NCBI GenBank assembly: GCA_020634555.1
Contig: JACKBK010000015.1
Location: forward strand, 6,879-70,878
Direction: 5' to 3'
DNA length: 64,000 bases
From: Caldilineae bacterium
GTDB lineage: Bacteria; Chloroflexota; Anaerolineae; JAAEKA01
Shown here piece after piece: positions 8,717 to 14,763 of the stretch. The translations under genes and the position numbers were made by a program. Position 1 is the stretch's first letter. The number at the start of each line of letters is the position of its first letter. Below the pieces are notes generated by a model that did not search any database, was not told where the DNA came from, and saw only the letters and a program-made list of their open reading frames with translations.

Positions 8717-8941
8717 TTACTGCTGAGTTAGACGTTCAGCAAGCCAAACTTTAATCAGTGATTGGCGCGGCACCCCCAGTCTTTTGGCAGTTTGATCTAT
8801 TTCCCGTAACATCCATATCGGAAAGTCTACATTGACCCGCTTCAAATCGTGATCCGGGCGGTGGCTCTGCGACAATTCAAGGTAAGGAGTAATATCTACC
8901 TCGCCACTATCAAACAACTTGTCCAAATCTTCAGCCTTCAT
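8717..8941 (-). CDS. brnA: BrnA/CopG-type antitoxin
   Basis: 74 residues. The C-terminal half (RVNVDFPIWMLREIDQTAKR then LGVPRQSLIKVWLAERL) is a ribbon-helix-helix DNA-binding fold of the BrnA/CopG type. The N-terminal acidic segment would wrap the toxin. Its start overlaps the 3' end of the toxin gene by 11 bases, the normal toxin-first order for BrnTA. It should repress its own operon together with BrnT. The AT-rich codon use contrasts with the surrounding GC-rich genes. Confidence 0.87.
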   Translation of the reverse strand: MKAEDLDKLFDSGEVDITPYLELSQSHRPDHDLKRVNVDFPIWMLREIDQTAKRLGVPRQSLIKVWLAERLTQQ

Positions 8942-9191
8942 AGAGAGTCACCTCTTCTTCTCTGGAGCGTCTAACTGAAATGATCCTGATATTCTCATCT
9001 CTTAAAGTGTAAATAGCTGACCAATGTTTTTCCCCAATCAGTCCGACCAGGATGAACCTTTCTTCGTCAATAGTGCGCGCAGGATATATAATCCGATCTT
9101 CATCATCCCACAATGCCTGCGCCTCAACAAAATCGATCCCGTGTTTTTGCCTGTTTGACTGGCTCTTATTTGGATCAAACTCGAACTTCAT
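8931..9191 (-). CDS. brnT: BrnT-family ribonuclease toxin
   Basis: 86 residues with the BrnT signature: FEFDPNKSQSNRQKHGIDF at the N-terminus, then EAQALWDD, ERFILVGLIG and a terminal RIISVRRSREEE. BrnT is a small RelE-fold RNase neutralised by BrnA. Length and motif order are typical, so the toxin is probably intact. The 236-bp stretch downstream of the pair (8481-8716) holds nothing I can support. Confidence 0.9.
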   Translation of the reverse strand: MKFEFDPNKSQSNRQKHGIDFVEAQALWDDEDRIIYPARTIDEERFILVGLIGEKHWSAIYTLRDENIRIISVRRSREEEVTLYEG

Positions 9192-9283
9192 GGTATAGAA
9201 ATTATATCAAAAACCCGATTGTGTCAAGTGCAAATTAGCCTGTTTTGTTGTTACCTCTTTGAGCGATCCTGGAGCCACCCAGT

Positions 9284-10189
9284 ATGTCAACTATCAAACG
9301 GATCGGCGGCGCCATCCTTATCGTTATCTCCATCGCCAGCCTGCTGTTCAGCCTGGCCGCGCTGGCCGGCGTATGGATCGTGCGCAAGCCGATCACCGAC
9401 ACGATGACGGCCGGCCTGATGCTGGCATCGGACACGCTGGAGGTGACCGGGCGCACGCTGGGCGTGGTCGACGATGGTCTGGCAACCGCCGGTGATCTGG
9501 TTGCCAGCACACAGCAGACGGTCGACTCGCTGGCGATTACGCTGGACAGCACGACGCCGGCGCTGCAAACGGTTGGCGACCTGGTCGGTTCGGGGGTGCC
9601 TGCGGCGCTGACTGCGGCCAACGCTACTATCCGCACTGCACAGAAGAGCGCGGAGACTGTGGACGGCGTGCTGACTGTTCTCTCCCAGTTGCCGCTGCTG
9701 AACATTTCCTACAACCCTGAAGTGCCGCTTTCGCAGGCGCTGGACGAGATCAGCACCAGCCTGGAGGTCCTGCCGGCTGGACTGGAGCAACTGGGAGAGC
9801 AAGTAACCGATTCGGTCAACAACCTGCCCACTCTGGCCAGCGCTACCCGCGACCTGGCAACGGCGGTTGGCGACGTCAACACCACCCTGGAAGACTCGCG
9901 CCTGGCCGTCCAGGATTACCAGCAGTTGGTGCTGCGCTACCAAAAAGTCGTGGACTTCCTGCAAGACGCTACGCCTGTCATTACGTTCGTCTTTCCCCTG
10001 CTGCTGTCGCTGCTGATATTCTGGATCATGGTTGTGCAGGTGTCCTCTGTCAGACAGGGATGGAACTGGCTGCGGGGCAAACCATCCTCTGTGGCGCCGG
10101 CCGTCGCCATGTCCCCTCTGGACGCCCTGCCGCCTGCCGATCAGCCGGTCGCTGCGCAGATCGAAGCGCCGGCCGAGCCTTCTGTTTAG
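9284..10189 (+). CDS. Membrane-anchored coiled-coil protein, unknown function
   Basis: 301 residues: an N-terminal transmembrane helix (about 8-30), a long Ala/Thr/Leu-rich helical region with heptad-like spacing (about 35-225) resembling the periplasmic part of methyl-accepting or MCE-type helical proteins, a second transmembrane helix (about 228-252) and a short Pro/Ala-rich cytoplasmic tail. This predicts a helical hairpin standing outside the membrane with both ends inside. I recognise no named family. ATG at 9284 has GGAG ten bases upstream. Single gene; the next gene has its own promoter. Confidence 0.8.
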   Translation: MSTIKRIGGAILIVISIASLLFSLAALAGVWIVRKPITDTMTAGLMLASDTLEVTGRTLGVVDDGLATAGDLVASTQQTVDSLAITLDSTTPALQTVGDLVGSGVPAALTAANATIRTAQKSAETVDGVLTVLSQLPLLNISYNPEVPLSQALDEISTSLEVLPAGLEQLGEQVTDSVNNLPTLASATRDLATAVGDVNTTLEDSRLAVQDYQQLVLRYQKVVDFLQDATPVITFVFPLLLSLLIFWIMVVQVSSVRQGWNWLRGKPSSVAPAVAMSPLDALPPADQPVAAQIEAPAEPSV

Positions 10190-10214
10190 CGAAAACTGGT
10201 GGGCGGCGTATAAT
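10186..10214 (+). promoter_or_regulatory. Promoter for the amino-acid ABC uptake genes
   Basis: A perfect -10 TATAAT at 10209-10214, with only a weak -35 (TTAGCG at 10186-10191, 17-bp spacing). It lies just after the previous stop and 90 bases before the GTG start of the binding protein, leaving an mRNA leader of about 85 bases. Confidence 0.55.
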
Positions 10215-10304
10215 GGCGACCGAAACCTTCAGCCATAGCGGGCGCTGGAAATCAAGGCGCCCCGAAACTGTACTACCTCACCGTCTGGAAAAGGAGATCC
10301 AACC

Positions 10305-11960
10305 GTGCGAAACAAACTCTTTGTCTTGCTGGCAGTCTTGACTCTCGCGCTGCTCGTCGCTGCTTGCGCCACAGCGCCCGCGGCAGCGCCGACCGCGGCG
10401 CCTGCGCCCGCCACGGAAGCCACGTCTGCGCCAGAAGCCGAGCCAACCGCCGCGGAATCTGTTGAACCAACCGCTGAACAAGCTGCCACCGGCGGCGCGC
10501 TGCCCGATCTGGGTGGGCAAACAGTTGTCGCCGTCACCGGCAACGACTACGTGCCGCTGAACTTCATCGACCCGCAGACCGGCGAAGCTACCGGCTGGGA
10601 ATACGACGCCGTCAACGAGGCCTGCCGGCGGCTCAACTGCACCGTCGATTGGCAGGTCACCGCCTGGGACACCATGATTTCAGCCATCCGTGAGGGCCAG
10701 TTCGACATCGGCATGGACGGCATCACCATCACCGACGAGCGCAAGGAACAGGTTGACTTCTCCGATCCGTACATGGTGTCGCAGCAGTTCATGCTGGTGC
10801 GGGCCGACGAAGATCGCTTTTCCACCGCCGAGGAATTCGCGGCCGATCCAGAGCTGCTGATCGGATCGCAGGCCGGCACCACCAACTTCTACACCGCGGT
10901 CTACGAGGTGCTGGATGGCGATGAGGCCAACCCGCGCATCAATCTGTTCGAGACCTTCGGCGCTGCTGTGCAGGCGTTGCTCAACGGCGATGTTGACATG
11001 GTGCTGATGGACGCCGCCTCGACCCGCGGCTACATCGGGGCCAATCCGGACCAACTCAAGACCGTGGGCGAGCCTCTGGGAACCGAGAAGTTTGGCTTCA
11101 TCTTCTCTCCCGGTAGTGACTTGGTCGCACCGTTCAACGCTGCCATCGCTGACATGAAGGAAGACGGCTACCTGGGTTACCTCAACTATCGCTGGTTCTT
11201 CGTCGCCAATCCGGCCGGCGACGACGTCTACGACACGCTGCCCGACCTGGGTGGACGCGAGGTCGTGGCCGTCACTGAGAACGCCTACACACCGCTGAAC
11301 TTCGTCGATCCCAAGACCGGCGAGGCTGTGGGCTGGGAATACGACGCCGTTAACGAGATCTGCCAGCGCATCAACTGTACCGTCAATTGGAACGTTACGT
11401 CCTGGGACACCATGATCTCGGCCGTGCGTGAGGGCCAGTTCGACGTCGGCATGGACGGGATCACCATCACTGACGAACGCAAGGAGCAGGTCGACTTCTC
11501 CGATCCCTACCTGCGCTCCGAACAGTTCATGCTGGTGCGGGCCGACGAGGATCGCTTCGACACCGCCGAGACGTTCGCAGCCGATCCTGAGCTGCTGATC
11601 GGCTCGCAGGCCGGCACCACCAACTTCTACGCCGCGGTCTACAACGTGCTGGACGGCGATGAGGCCAACCCGCGCATTAAGTTGTTCGACACGTTCGGCG
11701 CGTCGGTGCAGGCGCTGCTCAACGGCGATGTGGATATGGTGCTCACCGACGCTGCTTCCAGCAAGGGCTATATCGGGGCCAACCCCGACAAGCTCAAGGT
11801 GGTCGGCGGGCCGCTGGCAAGCGAGGACTTCGGTTTTATCTTCACGCCTGGCAGTGACCTGGTCGCGCCGTTCAACGCGGCCATCACGTCGATGCAGGAC
11901 GATGGCTTCTTCGACCATCTGAACACCAAGTGGTTCTTTGTCTACGAGCCCGGGCAGTAG
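10305..11960 (+). CDS. Amino-acid ABC transporter lipoprotein with two tandem substrate-binding domains
   Basis: 551 residues starting at GTG with AAGGAG upstream. The signal peptide ends in a lipobox, LLVAAC, with Cys21 as lipid anchor. A Pro/Ala/Glu linker (about 22-65) leads to two complete family-3 (SBP_bac_3) domains, about residues 70-308 and 315-551. They are near copies: both contain GWEYDAVNE, WDTMISA, GQFD(I/V)GMDGITITD, QVDFSDPY, GSQAGTTNFY and GSDLVAPFNAAI. Family-3 proteins bind polar or charged amino acids and pass them to an ABC permease, which is encoded next. Two binding domains in one chain is known for some transporters but uncommon, and here the duplication looks recent. 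Confidence 0.93.
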   Translation: MRNKLFVLLAVLTLALLVAACATAPAAAPTAAPAPATEATSAPEAEPTAAESVEPTAEQAATGGALPDLGGQTVVAVTGNDYVPLNFIDPQTGEATGWEYDAVNEACRRLNCTVDWQVTAWDTMISAIREGQFDIGMDGITITDERKEQVDFSDPYMVSQQFMLVRADEDRFSTAEEFAADPELLIGSQAGTTNFYTAVYEVLDGDEANPRINLFETFGAAVQALLNGDVDMVLMDAASTRGYIGANPDQLKTVGEPLGTEKFGFIFSPGSDLVAPFNAAIADMKEDGYLGYLNYRWFFVANPAGDDVYDTLPDLGGREVVAVTENAYTPLNFVDPKTGEAVGWEYDAVNEICQRINCTVNWNVTSWDTMISAVREGQFDVGMDGITITDERKEQVDFSDPYLRSEQFMLVRADEDRFDTAETFAADPELLIGSQAGTTNFYAAVYNVLDGDEANPRIKLFDTFGASVQALLNGDVDMVLTDAASSKGYIGANPDKLKVVGGPLASEDFGFIFTPGSDLVAPFNAAITSMQDDGFFDHLNTKWFFVYEPGQ

Positions 11961-12043
11961 ACAAGGTTGGGGTTCAGGCTCATCCTGCTATGACTGACCT
12001 GGCGGGCCGATTAATACGAACCTGACGAGAATCGACTGATCGA

Positions 12044-12090
12044 GCAACAGGACTGGCGGCGCTTCCAGCAAGGCGCGCCAGTCCTGTTGC
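12044..12090 (+). promoter_or_regulatory. Intercistronic stem-loop between binding protein and permease
   Basis: GCAACAGGACTGGCG (12044-12058) pairs perfectly over 15 bp with 12076-12090 around a 17-base loop. The permease ribosome-binding site AAGGAG follows directly. There is no U-tract. Such hairpins after a binding-protein gene commonly stabilise the 5' message and keep permease levels lower; that role is inferred. Confidence 0.75.
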
Positions 12091-12107
12091 ATAAGGAGAA
12101 CCCACTC

Positions 12108-12992
12108 ATGAGCGACGTTGACCTGCAAACCAGCACCGTGCCAGCAATCCCCGATGGCCGGGCAGGGACACCGGGCATGGCCCGCGTGCCGTTCTGGCTC
12201 ATTGCAGCCATTATCCTCGGCATTGTTTTCCTGGTCTTCATGCTCACCGACGCGGACTATCGCGTGATCCTGGCGGCAGTTTCCCAGGGGATCGGAGTAA
12301 CCATTCGCGTCTCGCTGATCTCGTACGCCATCGCGCTGGTGTTAGGGCTGATCGTCGGGCTGGGGCGGGTGTCCAGCCACCGGGTCATCAACGAAGTGGC
12401 TACGTTTTACGTCGAGATTATCCGCGGCGTGCCGATGCTGGTGTTGCTTTACTACATCGTTTTTGCCGGCGCGCCCGGGCTGATCAGCGCGATCAACTGG
12501 ATCGGCGCAACGCTGCGCGACGCGGGCATCGTGCCCGGCATCGGCGATAGCCTGGCGACCATGAACGTGCGCACCATCGACTTCACGATCCGCGTGATCC
12601 TGGCGCTGTGCATCGGTTACAGCGCGTTCCTGGCGGAGGTGTTTCGCGGCGGCATTCAGTCCATCGAGCGCGGCCAGATGGAGGCTGCCCGCTCGCTGGG
12701 CATGAGCTACAGCCAGGCCATGCGTCACGTGGTCCTGCCGCAGGCCATCCGCCGCGTGCTTCCCCCTCTGGGAAACAACTTCATCGCGATGTTGAAGGAC
12801 TCGTCGCTGGTCTCGGTGATGGGCGTGGCGGATATCACCTATCAGGGCAAGGTCTATTCCGCCAGCACCTTTCAGTTCTTCGAGACCTACAACGTGGTGG
12901 GGTATCTCTACCTGGTGATGACCATCAGCCTGGCGTTGCTGCTGCGCTACCTGGAACGCCGTATGCCGCAGCATGGAGGAACATCCCATTGA
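12108..12992 (+). CDS. Polar amino-acid ABC transporter permease (HisM/GlnP type)
   Basis: 294 residues with about five transmembrane helices. The EAA coupling loop is clear near residues 190-212 (GQMEAARSLGMSYSQ, MRHVVLPQAIRRVLPP), where the ATPase docks. YVEIIRGVPMLV and FLAEVFRGGIQSIE are typical of the HisM subfamily. Start ATG 12108 has AAGGAG eight bases upstream. It pairs with the double-domain binding lipoprotein. The third partner, the ATPase, is missing: an ORF that overlaps the end of this gene is cut off after 27 codons at the hicAB locus. Confidence 0.92.
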   Translation: MSDVDLQTSTVPAIPDGRAGTPGMARVPFWLIAAIILGIVFLVFMLTDADYRVILAAVSQGIGVTIRVSLISYAIALVLGLIVGLGRVSSHRVINEVATFYVEIIRGVPMLVLLYYIVFAGAPGLISAINWIGATLRDAGIVPGIGDSLATMNVRTIDFTIRVILALCIGYSAFLAEVFRGGIQSIERGQMEAARSLGMSYSQAMRHVVLPQAIRRVLPPLGNNFIAMLKDSSLVSVMGVADITYQGKVYSASTFQFFETYNVVGYLYLVMTISLALLLRYLERRMPQHGGTSH

Positions 12993-13056
12993 AGCGCCGA
13001 AGGGGCCCGCATCTGAGGATGCCTACTCCGTGGGGCTAAATGTCAACACAGCTTAG
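12973..13056 (+). pseudogene. Probable N-terminal stub of the cognate ABC ATPase gene
   Basis: A 27-codon ORF starts with ATG at 12973, preceded by usable purines, and overlaps the permease stop by 20 bases, as ABC operons often do. It reads MEEHPIEAPKGPASED and stops at TAG 13054-13056, exactly where the convergent hicB ends. No Walker A follows. Position and overlap suggest the start of a lost glutamine-type ATP-binding gene; the identification is inference from context. Confidence 0.4.
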
Positions 13057-13298
13057 ACAGGCAAGGGCGTCATGGGAGCAGCCGGTTCTGGCAACGTCAA
13101 GTAAGCGGCCAGAGAAAATCCCTGTGGTATTGGTTCGCCATCTTCCAGCATAGCTTCCAGGTGAAACTCGATTGCTTCGTACATGTTTTGCAATGTCTCG
13201 TCATAAGTCGCGCCCGTGGCAATGCAACCCGGTAAATCCGGAGAATACGCCGACAGGTTGTTATCCCCCTCTTCGACGATTACCAGGAAACGTCTCAT
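13053..13298 (-). CDS. hicB: HicB-type antitoxin
   Basis: 81 residues matching the HicB partial RNase H-like fold: FLVIVEEGDNNLSAYSPDLP, then GCIATGATYDETLQNMYEAI and a Pro-rich end. It lacks a separate DNA-binding tail. Start at ATG 13298 overlaps the hicA stop as TGATG (a GTG three bases upstream is also possible), so the two are translationally coupled, toxin first. It would neutralise HicA. Confidence 0.9.
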   Translation of the reverse strand: MRRFLVIVEEGDNNLSAYSPDLPGCIATGATYDETLQNMYEAIEFHLEAMLEDGEPIPQGFSLAAYLTLPEPAAPMTPLPV

Positions 13299-13501
13299 CA
13301 CTCATCCTCCAGTTGGGCTTGTTTCAATATGCTGGCTAGCGTCTTTGGATGCACCGTGTCACCGGGCTTGCCGGCAATCGTCACAGTACCTTTCTTGACG
13401 GCATGCTTGAACTGCCGATGGCTGCCGCGTGTGCGGCTTAGAAACCAGCCATCGCGCTCGATCAACCTGATTAATTCTCGAACCGTTCGTCTTTCAGGCA
13501 A
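13298..13501 (-). CDS. hicA: HicA-type mRNA interferase toxin
   Basis: 67 residues with the dsRNA-binding-like HicA fold: VRELIRLIERDGWFLSRTRG followed by SHRQFKH, which carries the catalytic His, and TVHPKTLASILKQA. HicA cleaves mRNA until bound by HicB. Length is slightly under the family's usual size but complete. The pair sits where the ABC ATPase gene is lost, so it may have arrived by the event that cut that gene. Confidence 0.9.
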   Translation of the reverse strand: MPERRTVRELIRLIERDGWFLSRTRGSHRQFKHAVKKGTVTIAGKPGDTVHPKTLASILKQAQLEDE

Positions 13502-13607
13502 GGGCGCTTTCCTTTATCACCGTCTGCACGAATTGTACCGCAGGTGATGTAGGTGCGCAACCGTGTGCCGCCGCCAGAGAGAAGAAACTGCTCGGCACTT
13601 GGAAACG

Positions 13608-14672
13608 CTACAATCCACCGCCAAGAATCGTCCACGCAATGAACGCGCCGTAGGCGCCAACCAGCACCCAGCCTTCCTTGCGGCTCAACAGCTTGCCTGT
13701 AAACAGGAAGACGAACAACAGGACGACGGTGAGCCCCAGAATCAGTGCTGAGGACCAGAGGTCCTCGGTGCCGATGAAGATCTTCTCTTTCAGGACAACC
13801 AGCGCCAGCAGCCACGGCAGGCCAAGGCCTACCAGGATGTCGAAGATGTTAGACCCGACTGCGTTGGCGATGGCCATTGAGCCTCGTCCCTGGCGGGCCA
13901 CGATTACCGACGCGAACAGGTCGGGCACCGAGGTCCCGGCCGCCAGCAGGGTCAGAGCGACGATCACCGGCGAGATGTGCAGCGCATCGGCGAACACCAC
14001 CGCCATCTCCACCAGGACGTAGCTGATCAGCCCGATCAGCAGGATGGACACGAAAAACGCCCGGATGTAGCTCTTGCGTGCGTCCCCGGTCAACAGGCCG
14101 ATCATGCGGGCGACGAAGGCAGTGATGCGGAAGTAGAGGCCGGACCGCTCCTCTTCCTCGTGGATCTCAGCCTCGACCATGTCAACCAGGTGCTCATCTT
14201 CCTTGACCACCGAGTTCCAACGAAACAGGATCATCAGGTAGATCGCGTACAGGCCAAGGAAGCCCAGCGTTTCGGGCAGGCTCACCGTGCCGTCGGAGAT
14301 CACGAACAGCAGCAGGATGACACACGCTACGTACATGGTCATGTCGCGCACCGCTGATGGCCACGAGACCTTGGCCGGGCGGACGATGGCCGACGCGCCG
14401 GTGATGATCAGGATGTTGAAGACCGCCGACCCGACGATGGTGCCGATGCCCACATCGCTGTGAGCGCCACCGGCGGTGAAGAGCGCCAGCAGCGCGATGG
14501 CCAGCTCCGGCGCCGATGATCCCATGGCCATCAGCGATGCGCCTGCCACGGTGGACGGCAGATTGAGCCGCCTGGAGATCTGGTCCAGGCTAATGATAAA
14601 GTACTCGTCGGTGATGATGGCCAACAGGTAGATGGCAAGCGCCATCACGAGAAAGCTGCCAATGGCTGTCAT
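13608..14672 (-). CDS. K+-dependent Na+/Ca2+-exchanger-like antiporter (CaCA family)
   Basis: 354 residues, about ten transmembrane helices in two inverted halves split by an acidic cytoplasmic loop (about 155-185). The first alpha repeat carries GSSAPELAIALLA at about 51-63, with the Ca2+-binding Glu. The second carries GTSVPDLFASVIVARQGRGS then NAVGSNIFDILVGLG, with Asp rather than Glu at the equivalent site. Asp at that position and the PDL.SVIVAR motif are hallmarks of K+-dependent (NCKX-like) exchangers. The protein should extrude Ca2+ across the inner membrane. It lies downstream of pheT on the same strand, after a large hairpin. Confidence 0.9.
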   Translation of the reverse strand: MTAIGSFLVMALAIYLLAIITDEYFIISLDQISRRLNLPSTVAGASLMAMGSSAPELAIALLALFTAGGAHSDVGIGTIVGSAVFNILIITGASAIVRPAKVSWPSAVRDMTMYVACVILLLFVISDGTVSLPETLGFLGLYAIYLMILFRWNSVVKEDEHLVDMVEAEIHEEEERSGLYFRITAFVARMIGLLTGDARKSYIRAFFVSILLIGLISYVLVEMAVVFADALHISPVIVALTLLAAGTSVPDLFASVIVARQGRGSMAIANAVGSNIFDILVGLGLPWLLALVVLKEKIFIGTEDLWSSALILGLTVVLLFVFLFTGKLLSRKEGWVLVGAYGAFIAWTILGGGL

Positions 14673-14697
14673 GAAAAGAGTGCCTCGCGGTGTGAAT

Positions 14698-14760
14698 CGT
14701 GCCGGGGACTTGCGGCTCCTCTTGCTCTACTACTGGAGCCTTCGACAAGTCCCCGGCACG
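14698..14760. repeat. Large GC-rich nested hairpin after pheT
   Basis: CGTGCCGGGGACTTG (14698-14712) is perfectly inverted at 14746-14760, and an inner GGCTCC/GGAGCC pair (14714-14719, 14735-14740) extends the fold. It occupies almost the whole gap between the pheT stop and the exchanger start and may end or attenuate pheST transcription. There is no T-run. Confidence 0.75.
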
Positions 14761-14763
14761 TGG

